The notes under the pieces were generated by a model that saw only the letters and a list, made by a program, of their open reading frames with translations, made no database searches and was not told the origin of the DNA. Shown here piece by piece: positions 54,456 through 63,782 of a DNA stretch of 64,000 nucleotides. The stretch covers positions 2,976,001 to 3,040,000 of the forward strand of contig OZ246007.1 in the NCBI GenBank assembly GCA_965230515.1, written 5' to 3'. Within the stretch, counting starts at the first letter, position 1. Each line of letters opens with the position of its first letter. Source of the DNA: JAJFKB01 sp965230515. GTDB taxonomy: Bacteria > Pseudomonadota > Gammaproteobacteria > Pseudomonadales > IMCC2047. The position numbers and the translations under genes are program-made.

Positions 54456-55310
54456 ATGAATGATACAAACCTGCAAGCGCTGTTCCAGGAAATTCTGGAT
54501 AGAGTGCTTGAAGACGATTTTCTTCTTCCAAGCATGCCCGACGTCGCCATGGAGGTCAGGGCTGCTATCTCTAAAGATAATGCAACGGTTGATTCGCTGA
54601 CACAGATTATCGCCAGGGATCCTGCTTTGACTGCTTATCTGATTCAGGCAGCCTCGAGTCCGGTGTACCGGCGGGCTGTGCCACCGAAGACGCTGGCGGA
54701 AGTGATTGGCGTATTGGGTTTTTCCGCGACCAGCAGTCTGGTGATGGTGTATTCGACAAAAAATCTGGTCGAGATTAAGCATGCAACGGCGCAAAAACTG
54801 TTTCAACATACTTGGGAACGTCTGGTCGTAAAGACAAGCGTGGCCAGTTTTCTCGCCCAGAAGTTAAGGTACTTTCCGGTTGATGAAGTACAGATGGCCA
54901 TGTTGCTGACGGAAGTTGGCTCGCTGTCGGTGCTTGCTGCGATGCTGGAAGCTTCGGAAGGACCGGATGTGGAGATCTATTTTCAAATGTGCAGGGAGTA
55001 CAGTAAACGAATTGGTTGGGCGGTGCTGACCAAGTGGGAAGTTGATCAGACGATTATTGATGTGCTAAACGATTGTGGGCAGTGGGATAAAACCTGGGAT
55101 GATGAGCTGGATTTGATTGATATTGCAAACCTCGCTCTGTATTACACAGTGATGTTGACGGTGGATGACCCATCGCTACCTGACCTTGATTCGCTCGCCG
55201 CGTATGAGAAAATTCCGGAAGAATTACGTGAATGCTCTGAAGAGAATTGGCTGGATTTGGTCGCGGATAATAAAGAAGAAATAGACAATATTATCGCGGC
55301 ATTCAAGTAA
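54456..55310 (+). CDS. HDOD domain protein
   Basis: A 284-residue signal-output domain protein of the HDOD class. Characteristic parts are LLPSMPDVAMEVRAAISKDN, LTQIIARDPALTAYLIQAAS, VIGVLGFSATSSLVMVYST and MAMLLTEVGSLSVLAAML. No other domain. HDOD proteins act in signalling, stress or motility regulation in proteobacteria; partner unknown. The following 283 bases (55311-55593) hold no recognisable feature. Confidence 0.88.
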   Translation: MNDTNLQALFQEILDRVLEDDFLLPSMPDVAMEVRAAISKDNATVDSLTQIIARDPALTAYLIQAASSPVYRRAVPPKTLAEVIGVLGFSATSSLVMVYSTKNLVEIKHATAQKLFQHTWERLVVKTSVASFLAQKLRYFPVDEVQMAMLLTEVGSLSVLAAMLEASEGPDVEIYFQMCREYSKRIGWAVLTKWEVDQTIIDVLNDCGQWDKTWDDELDLIDIANLALYYTVMLTVDDPSLPDLDSLAAYEKIPEELRECSEENWLDLVADNKEEIDNIIAAFK

Positions 55311-55593
55311 CTGCTTCGTCCCAACAAGCCTGCGGCCTGATCGTGGGCTTTACTTCCAAACTTCTAAATATTCGATTGGCTGCGTAGTCCTCTGTTTAAT
55401 CAATTTAAATAGAGTTTAGACGGAACACGTTTGTTTTTGGCCAGTAACGACTGGCAGCACTCGCACAGTCATCTATTCTCCTTCCAGCGCCCCCTCTTAT
55501 TGGTTAAGGGCGTTTGATTTTTATCAAAGATTGCATTTCGATCAGGTACTAAGCTGCTCGACTCATAATCTAAGGCTATGGGCAGAGGGTGCT

Positions 55594-56745
55594 ATGAAGA
55601 GACGAGGCAGAGTTGTTTGGCTCTGGTTTTCTATGATAATAACCGGGATGGTGCTTTCGGGATGTGAAAAGGAACAATTAACGGCAAATCAACTATCGAA
55701 AGACCCTCTCACACTTGTGCGGGCAGATGGTTCTTATGAGGTTATGCCTCTAGAGAAGGAGCAAATTACCCTTAAGGTGATTCAGTCGGGTGTGCGATCG
55801 TTGGCAGATTTTGCAACGCCTGAGCAGGGTCTTCGGGAAAATCTGGACCGAATGATCCATCTGGCGGAGAAGGCGTGCAGTGAAGGCAATAATCCGGATA
55901 TTCTGCTTTATCATGAATTCCCGCTGACGGGTTATTCACCTGGAACCCGCCAGGAAAAGCTCAAGTTTACTATCCAAATACCTGGGCCAGAGACGGAGGC
56001 GCTGGGAAAGGTCGCACGCGATTGTGATACTTATCTGATATTTCGCAGCTATGCCACTGATCCGGATTGGCCCCAACATATACTAAGTATCAACTCGGTT
56101 ATTGGGCGTGATGGTAAACTGGTACAAAAATTTTGGAAATCACGCAATATTAAGCGGTTATACAAGGATCGGGAGATTACCACGACCACGATCGAAGCAG
56201 TGCGCGATCAATACCGGGAAAAGTACGGTGTGGATCAGGAGTTCCCGGTTTTGCGAACCGAGTTTGGCAATATTGCAGTCAGCACAGTTCAATTTGATCC
56301 ATTCATTTTCGCGGCTTTTGCTATGAAGGGAACAGAGATTATGTTGCGCACTGCGACACTCTATTCCGAGCACGAACTGATCGCAACCGCCTAGACCAAC
56401 AAGTTCTACTCAGCCATGTCCAATATTACGCTGCCGCCCGGACTGGAGTATACGGGGGGTAATTCGATGATTGTTTCTCCCGACGGAAAGATTCTGGCGC
56501 GCGAACCCAGTACCACCGAAGATGGCATCATTGAGGCGGTCATTCCTATTGCCGAGTTTCGCAAGAATAGAAAAATCCCCAATTATGCGCTGGAAATGAC
56601 GCAGCCGGTATTCAATCAGTACCGGCAGGAAATCCCGATCAATCATCTTCAAATGCCTCCGCAAGATCTGCCGCAGTCCGGGGAAGAGATGAAAGCACTG
56701 TTTGATAGGGTCAGTCGCTACCTGAATGCCTCGAGCAATGATTGA
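55594..56745 (+). pseudogene. Nitrilase/amidase-family lipoprotein gene interrupted by one TAG
   Basis: The frame starts at ATG 55594 with a lipoprotein signal (MIITGMVLSGCEKE; lipobox LSGC) and reads a carbon-nitrogen hydrolase: the first catalytic Glu is in LLYHEFPLTGYSPG, a region with basic residues follows, and the usual Cys position reads AVSTVQFDPFIF. A TAG at 56392-56394 ends it after 266 residues. The same frame continues open through 56745 with the expected C-terminal part (GGNSMIVSPDGKILAREPS). The Cys-to-Val/Gln context also suggests loss of catalysis. Best read as a recent nonsense mutation. Confidence 0.75.
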
Positions 56746-56774
56746 ATGGCGGTTAAATGAAAGGAGGGGTGCCG

Positions 56775-57347
56775 ATGGCGGGGGATTCAGAGCAATATAC
56801 GTTGGGATACGGGTCGGGTGCTATGTCATGGATGAAGTCGAGAAGCGTGGAGAATCACGGTGCGTTTATATTGCCGTGGCTCAAACCTGATCAGTGCTTG
56901 CTGGAGCTGGATTGTGGCTGCGGGCCAGGCAGTCTGACTCTTGGGTTCGCGCAAAAACTGACAGAGGGCCAGGCGATTGGCGTTGATCTGGAGATTTCCC
57001 AATGTGCCGAAGCTCAGGCGTTTGCTGCAGAACAGGGTATCACCAATCTCAAGTTTTTACAGGGGAGTATCTATAAACTGCCTTTCCCTGATGAGAGCTT
57101 TGACGTTGTTTTTGGTTCCGCGGTTCTGGGTAGCTTGAACGATCCACTGTGCGCGGTAGAAGAGATGGTAAGGGTTGTTCGTAAAGATGGACTCATCTGT
57201 CTGAAAGAGTTTGATCTGGAAGGGGAGTTGGTTTACCCGATGCTCCCATTGCTGGAGCATAGTGTGGAGCTGTATAAGCGAATTCGGCAGCACAATGGTC
57301 ATGAGGGTGCTGGAGGACGTTTAGTGCCAGGTACAACCTGCCCATAG
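56775..57347 (+). CDS. SAM-dependent methyltransferase, C-terminally truncated
   Basis: A 190-residue class I methyltransferase (UbiE-like). Motif I is LLELDCGCGPGSLTLGFA, the acidic residue follows in GVDLEISQ, and LPFPDESFDVVFGSAVLGSL is motif II. It breaks off soon after HNGHEGAGG, where relatives continue for about 60-80 more residues; the last seven residues look unrelated. RBS AAGGAGG at 56761-56767. Probably non-functional or altered. The 171-bp gap after it shows nothing recognisable. Confidence 0.65.
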   Translation: MAGDSEQYTLGYGSGAMSWMKSRSVENHGAFILPWLKPDQCLLELDCGCGPGSLTLGFAQKLTEGQAIGVDLEISQCAEAQAFAAEQGITNLKFLQGSIYKLPFPDESFDVVFGSAVLGSLNDPLCAVEEMVRVVRKDGLICLKEFDLEGELVYPMLPLLEHSVELYKRIRQHNGHEGAGGRLVPGTTCP

Positions 57348-57518
57348 CGTCATAATGACCACTCCTGTTTCATATCCCGTCCGGGATGCTTAACCTTATC
57401 CCGATTTGATCGAGGCTGCCAAAAGTTTTTAAAACATTCAGCAGCCGTTGCTCGGGATTCATGCCCGTTTGTCGTACACAGATTCAGGATAAATTGAGCA
57501 GTTTTAAGACCACTCAAT

Positions 57519-59162
57519 TTACGGCTGTGTCAGCTTGTAACGCTGTAATTTTCCGGTTGCGGTTCGTGGTAACTCACTATAAAACTTCACAATCCGTGGA
57601 TATTTATAGGGCGCTACCAACCCCTTCACGTGATCCTGTATCGATTTGACCATCGCTTCATCGGGCTGAGCGCCATCGTTGAGAATCACGCAACCCTGGA
57701 CCACTTTACCTCGCTTTTCGTCGGCGACGCCAACCACAGCACACTCTTTAACATCAGGGTGTTGCATGATGGCAACCTCCACTTCCTGAGGAGTGACGTT
57801 GTATCCGGATGAGACGATCAGGTCATCAGCACGGTCCACGAACCATAAATATCCGTTCTCATCGTAGTCAAAAATATCGTTGGTGATATTCCAGCCATTG
57901 CGGACATAGGACTTTTGACGCTCCTCATCGCCAAGGTAGCGGCAACCTGTGGGGCCTTTGATCGCAATGAGGCCACGGTTTCCCGGAGGTAACTCGTTAC
58001 CCTCATCGTCTAATACGGCAACCTTGTATCCGGGAATAGCTTTGCCGCAGGAACCGGGTTGTGCCACATCCATGGTGTCAGACAAAAAGTGACTCATAAA
58101 CTCGGTGGCACCGATGCCGTTAACCAAACGGATGCCGGTTTTACCAAACCACTGATCCCAAAGGTTAACGGGCAAGTTTTCCCCCGCCGATGAGCATTTC
58201 GCCAGGCTGGATACATCATAATTGTCTATTTCTTCCAGTATTGCTCTGAACAGTGTTGGTACAAGGTAAATACTTGTAACGCCATGCTTTTCAATAGCTC
58301 CAAGCAGTTTATCAGGGATAGGCGCACTGACCACAACCGAGGTTGCCCGGTAATAGAGGGGATATAGAATTGCCGAGGATAACCCGTATGTAAAAGCCAT
58401 TGATGATCCGGTACAGAGAATATCATTTTTCTCTACGGTAAAGACCTTTGGAACACTATCACTCGTGGCCATAATATCCCGATGAAATTGCGCAGCGGCT
58501 TTTGGGTTGCCGGTAGTACCTGAGGTAAAGGTTATTAACGCAATATCATCTGCTGCCGTTTTTACCGTCTCGAATTCTGACGTTTTGGTTTTAATAGCTT
58601 CATCAAGATTCGACTTCTCCCCGGAACTATCCCCCAGTGGTGAAAAATAGCCCACACGCTTTATCGACTGTGATGCTTTCAGGGTGAGATCCATCTCCTC
58701 AGACAGGCTGGATTCACACAGGGCAAAGTCAGCCTGTATGTGGTTGGCAATATAGGTCAGCTCCTTGGCACGCAGTAATGCCATGGTGGTCACGCAAATT
58801 CCGCCCGCTTTCAACACCGCCAGCCAGCAGGCCACCAGCATCGGACAGTTGGCTGACCTCATTAACACACGATTACCCGACTCCAGGCCATAGTCCTCCA
58901 CCAGAACCCGAGCGATACGGTTTGCTTTTTCGAACAGCTCTTTATAAGTCCAGGCAGAATCTTCGTAGTACAGTGCGACCTTATCGGAAAAACCCTCCTT
59001 GATGGCATTGTCAATCAGGTGTTCCGCGGCATTGATATGGTCGGCATAGTGGTTTAGATGTGGTTCTGTATACAGAAACTCCGGCCAGTTTTCTTCTGCG
59101 GGTAACAGCGTTCGCGCAAACTGATCAATGTGCGCGGATGGAACGCCACCGGGTAAACTCAT
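57519..59162 (-). CDS. Aryl-CoA ligase (benzoate/2-aminobenzoate-CoA ligase type)
   Basis: A 547-residue AMP-forming acyl-CoA synthetase. The N-terminus SAHIDQFARTLLPAEENWPE resembles benzoate- and 2-aminobenzoate-CoA ligases. Signatures are ITFTSGTTGNPKAA (ATP loop), NGIGATEFMSHFLSDT, the hinge VDRADDLIVSSGYNVTPQEV and the adenylation Lys in PRTATGKLQRYKL. RBS AAGGAGA precedes the start. It is the last gene of the operon with the HcrABC-like enzyme, and probably makes that enzyme's CoA-thioester substrate. The exact acid is unknown. Confidence 0.87.
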   Translation of the reverse strand: MSLPGGVPSAHIDQFARTLLPAEENWPEFLYTEPHLNHYADHINAAEHLIDNAIKEGFSDKVALYYEDSAWTYKELFEKANRIARVLVEDYGLESGNRVLMRSANCPMLVACWLAVLKAGGICVTTMALLRAKELTYIANHIQADFALCESSLSEEMDLTLKASQSIKRVGYFSPLGDSSGEKSNLDEAIKTKTSEFETVKTAADDIALITFTSGTTGNPKAAAQFHRDIMATSDSVPKVFTVEKNDILCTGSSMAFTYGLSSAILYPLYYRATSVVVSAPIPDKLLGAIEKHGVTSIYLVPTLFRAILEEIDNYDVSSLAKCSSAGENLPVNLWDQWFGKTGIRLVNGIGATEFMSHFLSDTMDVAQPGSCGKAIPGYKVAVLDDEGNELPPGNRGLIAIKGPTGCRYLGDEERQKSYVRNGWNITNDIFDYDENGYLWFVDRADDLIVSSGYNVTPQEVEVAIMQHPDVKECAVVGVADEKRGKVVQGCVILNDGAQPDEAMVKSIQDHVKGLVAPYKYPRIVKFYSELPRTATGKLQRYKLTQP

Positions 59163-59199
59163 ACGTTATCTCCTTGGAATCTATCAATTAGTGTTACGT

Positions 59200-60168
59200 C
59201 TATGCCAACAGGTCTTTCATCAACTGCAGGGCAATTCGTGCCACCACCTTGTTGCGATAGGGGCCTGGCGTGAATGTGCTGCGCATCGGTTTGGTCTGGG
59301 ATCGCACCAGTTTTTCCAGAGCTTTTAACGTTGATTCGTCCACGGACTTATTGGCAAGGTCACTGGTTCCCGTCAAGCTGAGGGGTCGTGAGTTGGTTCC
59401 GGTAATTGCGACACGGAGATCCCCGAGATGGCTTTCATCGCCCAGCAGCGCCATGGCAACACCGACCAGCGGGAAGTCTACGCCGCCTCGGACACGTACT
59501 TTACGGTATGCGGTCCGGTGTCCATCAAGCTTCTCAACCAGCAACGACACCAACAGCTCACCAGGCTGCAGTAACAGGTAGTTGGCACCGTCTTCCTGAT
59601 ACATGTCCTTAAGAGCGATAGTGCGGCTTCCCTCGGGGGAAACCAGTTCTGCCTTAGCGCCGTGAACCATCATCGCCGGCGCCAGATCACCGCTAAAAGC
59701 CGCGCGGCAAATATCACCCTGCGGTGCTACGTGGCAGATCTCACCACGGTACTTAAGGCAATAATTGTTGGATTTTCTCCACCACTCGCTCTGGTTATAA
59801 TACTGACAACGGGTATCAAGGCAGAGATTGCCACCCACCGTTGCCGATTGCCGGTGGGTACTTCCGGCAATGGTCTCAGCGGCCTCCATCAGCACCGGGT
59901 AGTCCCTTTGAATTCTGTCGTCCGAAACAAGTTGGTTTAGATTGACGCCAGCGCCTATTCTCAAACCATTTTCGGTTTCTTCGATCGACTGCATTTCCTT
60001 AATGGCGGAAAGGTCGATGACGGCAGTCGGAGATTCCAGTCCGCGCCGCATATTGGGGATAAAGTCAGTGCCACCACCGATGTAACGGGATCCCTCTTCA
60101 CTGCCCATCATTGCGGCTTCAGCAGCAGTTTTTGGCTGCATGATCTCAAAATCAGGTAAAAGCTCCAT
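59200..60168 (-). CDS. hcrB: 4-hydroxybenzoyl-CoA reductase-like beta (FAD, [4Fe-4S]) subunit
   Basis: A 322-residue FAD subunit of the XDH family. FAD motifs are RYIGGGTDFIPNM and THRQSATVGGNLCLDT. An insert carries cysteines at 121, 137, 145 and 154 (TRCQYYNQ, NNYCLKY, GEICHVAP, GDICRAAF). This is the arrangement that binds the extra [4Fe-4S] cluster in Thauera HcrB, where it allows low-potential electron input. The FAD subunit at 12958 lacks this insert. Overlaps the large-subunit gene. Confidence 0.82.
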   Translation of the reverse strand: MELLPDFEIMQPKTAAEAAMMGSEEGSRYIGGGTDFIPNMRRGLESPTAVIDLSAIKEMQSIEETENGLRIGAGVNLNQLVSDDRIQRDYPVLMEAAETIAGSTHRQSATVGGNLCLDTRCQYYNQSEWWRKSNNYCLKYRGEICHVAPQGDICRAAFSGDLAPAMMVHGAKAELVSPEGSRTIALKDMYQEDGANYLLLQPGELLVSLLVEKLDGHRTAYRKVRVRGGVDFPLVGVAMALLGDESHLGDLRVAITGTNSRPLSLTGTSDLANKSVDESTLKALEKLVRSQTKPMRSTFTPGPYRNKVVARIALQLMKDLLA

Positions 60169-62525
60169 CAGACCACCTCTTTTCTGGACTGTTTCTGTTT
60201 GTTTTCACGCTCCCTTTTAACTATCCCGTCCAAAATACGATCCGGAGTGATCGGTGTTTCCGTCATCTCTATCCCGGTCGCATCGCGCACCGCTGATGCG
60301 ATCGCAGCCACAACGCTGGAAAGTGCGCCCTCGCTGGCTTCCTTGGCGCCAAAGGGGCCGTTTTTATCGTTGGGTTCAATGATCTTAACTTCGATATCCG
60401 GTGATTCCACAACGGTAGGAAAGCGGTAATCGAGGAAATTGGCATTGACATGCAAACCATCAATGAATTTGGTTTCCTCGCAGAGGGCCTGAGCCATGCC
60501 CATCCAGACGCCACCCTGGACCTGTCCTTCAACCGACAACGGATTGATGGCAAATCCGCAATCATGAGCAACCCAGATTTTATCGATCACCACCTGTCCG
60601 GTAACCTCGTCCACGGTCACTTCTGCAGCAGAGGCACCGTAAGAAAAACCGGGTGAGGAGCCTACCGCGGCGCCGCGTTGCTTTCCGGTTCCCTGGAATT
60701 CCCGAGGTACGAAGTAGGTACCTTTTGCGGTAATGGTACCCGATCCCACCAATGCCTGATCGACAATTTCCTGGAAAGCTACGGCTGTTTCGGGGCTACC
60801 TTTCACGCGGTAGGCCTCACCCATACACTCGACATCTTCGACCGCACACTCAAATTTGGTGGCAGCGGCGTTGATTAATATCTGCTTCAGGTTTCGTGCT
60901 GCATCTACCGCAGCGTTTCCGACAAACACCGTTACACGGGAGGAGTACGAGCCATTGTCTTTCGGGGTGACAGCACTATCATTTGCGATAACCCGGAGGC
61001 GACCATAATCTACGCCCAGAATATCCGCCACTGCCTGTGTCAATATGGTTGATGAGCCCTGGCCAATATCGGACGCGCCGGTAAGAATCGTAATACCACC
61101 GTCAAAATCCAGTTTGAGAATAATCGTTGCGGCCGGTTCACCGGTGAAATGCACTGCTTTGCCGGCACCGCTTACAAAATGCGAGCAGCCAATGCCGATA
61201 CCCTTGCTCTTGGGCATGTTGCCATGCTTCTCTTTCCAGCCGCTGGCTTCTTCAAGCCAGTCGAGACACTGGGGAAGGCCATAGGAGAGTGCTTTTAATC
61301 CGTTGGGGGTTTCAAATGAACTTTCCAATAGATTAGCGCGACGAACCTGGAACGGATCCAGGCCCATCTCATCTGCCATGTAGTCAAGAAGGGTTTCAAA
61401 TGCAAAACGGATATTAACCGTTCCGTGACCTCTCATTGCGCCGCAACCCGGGTTGTTGGTTAGAACCCGTTGGCCTTTGTATTTGATGTTGTCAATATCA
61501 TAGAGCGCATGCAGTAGCGCCCCGGAGTACAGGATGGTTATAATGCCGTAGCCGCCGTAGGCGCCACTACGCTGGAATACCTCCGCTTCGACGGCAGTGA
61601 TTTTTCCATCTTTGCGCAGGCCGATTTTTATCTTTACGTCGGTTTCCGGGCGCCCTTTATGGGTCAGGAAGGTTTCTTCTCTGGTCAGTTTGAGGCGGAC
61701 TTTACCGCCGGCCGCACGGGCTAACAAACAGGCGATTATTTCGAAGTTCAGTGCCTCGGTGCGAGCGCCGAATCCGCCGCCAACGAAAGGTTTGATTACA
61801 CGGATACGTGAGGAGTCCATGCCCAACGCCTGGGTGAGCATCAAATGCACATAGTAGGGGACCTGAGTAACCGATTTCAGTGTCATCAGATCCCGTTCAA
61901 CGTCATACTCCGCCAAAGCCGCATGGGGTTCCATATGGGCATGAGTTACCTCGTTGCAGTGGTATGTTTGCTCGCGCACCATATCGGCTTCTGCAAACCC
62001 TTGCTCCACATTCCCAAATTCATCGTCAACGTATCGCTCAACATTACCTTTGCGTTTTTCGTGGAGCGGTATGGCATCTTTGGCTAAAGATTCTTCAATG
62101 GTGTAATAGGTTGGCAACTCCTTGACCTCCAGTTTTATCAGGTCAAGCGCTTTTTGTGCTGTTGCTTCATCCACGGCCGCCACTGCAGCCGCGGCATCAC
62201 CCCGATACCGCAACTTGCCCCGTGCCAGAGGATATTCCAGTTCGGAAATAGGCAGGATACCGAAAGGGGCGCAACAATCATCACCGGTCACCACGGCTTT
62301 TACGCCCGGCAGAGCCAGCGCTTCCGACACATCGATATTAATAATTTCGGCATGGCCATAGGGGCTGCGCAGAATGGCACCCACCAGCGCATCCCGGTCG
62401 TCCAAGTCTGCGGTATATTCCGCTTTGCCCGTCACTTTTTCAACACCATCTATCAGAGGGATGCGTGCTCCGGCGGCTTTGTTGGGTGTGATATGACTTA
62501 AACTTTGTTCTGTATTAGCTTTCAC
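60168..62525 (-). CDS. hcrA: 4-hydroxybenzoyl-CoA reductase-like alpha (molybdopterin) subunit
   Basis: A 785-residue molybdenum subunit of the XDH family. Key parts are VEKVTGKAEYTADL, KPFVGGGFGARTEALN, the AMRGHGTVNIRFAFETLLD loop, GASDIGQGSSTILTQAVAD and GPFGAKEASEGAL with the catalytic Glu. Its neighbours with [2Fe-2S] and FAD/[4Fe-4S] subunits make a full HcrABC-type complex. Reductive dehydroxylation of an aryl-CoA is the family function; the reverse (ring hydroxylation) or another aryl-CoA is possible. Overlaps genes on both sides by 1-4 bases. Confidence 0.83.
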   Translation of the reverse strand: MKANTEQSLSHITPNKAAGARIPLIDGVEKVTGKAEYTADLDDRDALVGAILRSPYGHAEIINIDVSEALALPGVKAVVTGDDCCAPFGILPISELEYPLARGKLRYRGDAAAAVAAVDEATAQKALDLIKLEVKELPTYYTIEESLAKDAIPLHEKRKGNVERYVDDEFGNVEQGFAEADMVREQTYHCNEVTHAHMEPHAALAEYDVERDLMTLKSVTQVPYYVHLMLTQALGMDSSRIRVIKPFVGGGFGARTEALNFEIIACLLARAAGGKVRLKLTREETFLTHKGRPETDVKIKIGLRKDGKITAVEAEVFQRSGAYGGYGIITILYSGALLHALYDIDNIKYKGQRVLTNNPGCGAMRGHGTVNIRFAFETLLDYMADEMGLDPFQVRRANLLESSFETPNGLKALSYGLPQCLDWLEEASGWKEKHGNMPKSKGIGIGCSHFVSGAGKAVHFTGEPAATIILKLDFDGGITILTGASDIGQGSSTILTQAVADILGVDYGRLRVIANDSAVTPKDNGSYSSRVTVFVGNAAVDAARNLKQILINAAATKFECAVEDVECMGEAYRVKGSPETAVAFQEIVDQALVGSGTITAKGTYFVPREFQGTGKQRGAAVGSSPGFSYGASAAEVTVDEVTGQVVIDKIWVAHDCGFAINPLSVEGQVQGGVWMGMAQALCEETKFIDGLHVNANFLDYRFPTVVESPDIEVKIIEPNDKNGPFGAKEASEGALSSVVAAIASAVRDATGIEMTETPITPDRILDGIVKRERENKQKQSRKEVV

Positions 62526-63013
62526 ACCGTCACCTCCGTTTCGCTGTACGCAACAGCCTTTACCGACTCAATGATTTTGACATAACCGGTGCAGCGGCAC
62601 AGGTTGCCCTCGAGTGCCTTTTTGATGTCGGCATCGGCAGGTTTTGGATTGCTTCTTAACAGCGCCTCGGATGCCATAATCATTCCCGGTGTGCAGAAGC
62701 CGCATTGTGTTCCCAGCTTTTCGTTAAACATCTTCTGGAGTTTGGAGAGGCGGCCACTCTGTGCCAGGGATTCCACGGTTTCCACGGCTTTTCCATCAGC
62801 CCTCACCGCAAGTTCTATGCAGGACAGCTGTGGTGTGCTGTCCACAAGCACGGTACAGGCTCCGCACTCACCACCATCGCACCCGGTCTTGGTGCCGGTT
62901 ATCCTGACCACATCTCGCAGATAATCGACTAACAACATATTGGGGGGAACGAGATCCTCCCGTTGTTTTCCATTCACCGTCAGGCGAAGAATCTTCTTTG
63001 TGATACCGGCCAT
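62522..63013 (-). CDS. hcrC: 4-hydroxybenzoyl-CoA reductase-like gamma ([2Fe-2S]) subunit
   Basis: A 163-residue subunit with two [2Fe-2S] sites: CDGGECGACTVLVDS plus LSC, and QCGFCTPGM plus LCRCTGYVKI. First gene of the operon hcrC-hcrA-hcrB-ligase. RBS TAGGAA lies upstream of the ATG at 63013. Confidence 0.88.
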   Translation of the reverse strand: MAGITKKILRLTVNGKQREDLVPPNMLLVDYLRDVVRITGTKTGCDGGECGACTVLVDSTPQLSCIELAVRADGKAVETVESLAQSGRLSKLQKMFNEKLGTQCGFCTPGMIMASEALLRSNPKPADADIKKALEGNLCRCTGYVKIIESVKAVAYSETEVTV

Positions 63014-63782
63014 ATAACTGTTCCTAACAATTCAATTTTTTGCAGCGATGGTCCTTTTAGCCATCACCGGTTTGCGGTGTTTCATCAAATGCCGAAATGT
63101 GCAGATGATTGTTTCGACGAGTTCAGGGCGGTTATCAAGATAGATACCCCCAATGTTTCGCTTTACTTGCCCATCGTTGCCGCTCTGTTTAGGGCATTCA
63201 CCAGAGATGCATTGAATAGTCCCATAGTGAGTGACTGGTCACTCACTTTTATAATATTAAACGTCTAAATGGATGTAAAGTTTTATTTTGTCGTTTGCTG
63301 GCGGTTAGTGATTTATCAGGTTTTGTCGTACTTGGTCTGAGTCGGGTATCACTTGGGGTTATTGGTTCAGAGTGTGATGATCCCGGCGAAGGACAAATGG
63401 TACCGTCGGTCTTATTAGTTATGCTTTTTGGTATCCTGATGCCCTTTGCACAGTAATCATGTGTATCGCTGTTCTTATGAGGGCTTTATCGGTATTGCTG
63501 ATTTTCAAAGGCACCGCAAGACATGAAATTGAGGTAGTAACGATCAGCAGATAGCCCTTTCTGAAATATCTCGAAAAATGTCTCGCCAAAATCCGGATGC
63601 GTATTGATAGGGTGGCGAGGAACCTCTTATTTTGTTGGTCCGCGTTTCTGTGATTTATAAGCAGGTCTACTGACACAGACATTCATTATTCTGATTTACG
63701 TCATAAACCGGCGTATTGAGTTAGTCTAGAATAGCCGACTAATTTAGTTGGTTATTAGGTTGTTGTGTTTGCGGAGGTTATT
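63014..63782. other. 769-bp intergenic region between divergent genes
   Basis: The only clear structures are the 22-bp palindrome at 63226-63247 and an imperfect palindrome CCGACTAA-T-TTAGTTGG (63736-63752) about 30 bases before the last gene. A minus-strand 87-codon frame at 63419-63682 shows no family features and is not called. Confidence 0.5.
63226..63247. promoter_or_regulatory. Perfect 22-bp palindromic operator upstream of hcrC
   Basis: AGTGAGTGAC-TG-GTCACTCACT, with 10-bp arms. It lies 213 bases upstream of the hcrC start. The shape is typical of TetR-family operators. No TetR gene is present in the window, so the regulator would be encoded elsewhere. Confidence 0.65.

Noticed and set aside
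54093..56394. Recoding of TAG as an amino acid, because two frames here contain an in-frame TAG
   Set aside because: Intact genes in the window (for example those ending at 2412, 3409 and 13833) use TAG as their normal stop, and the two interrupted genes lie in a decaying region.
63419..63682. 87-codon minus-strand frame in the right intergenic region
   Set aside because: No RBS, no family similarity that I can see, and composition like non-coding flanks.
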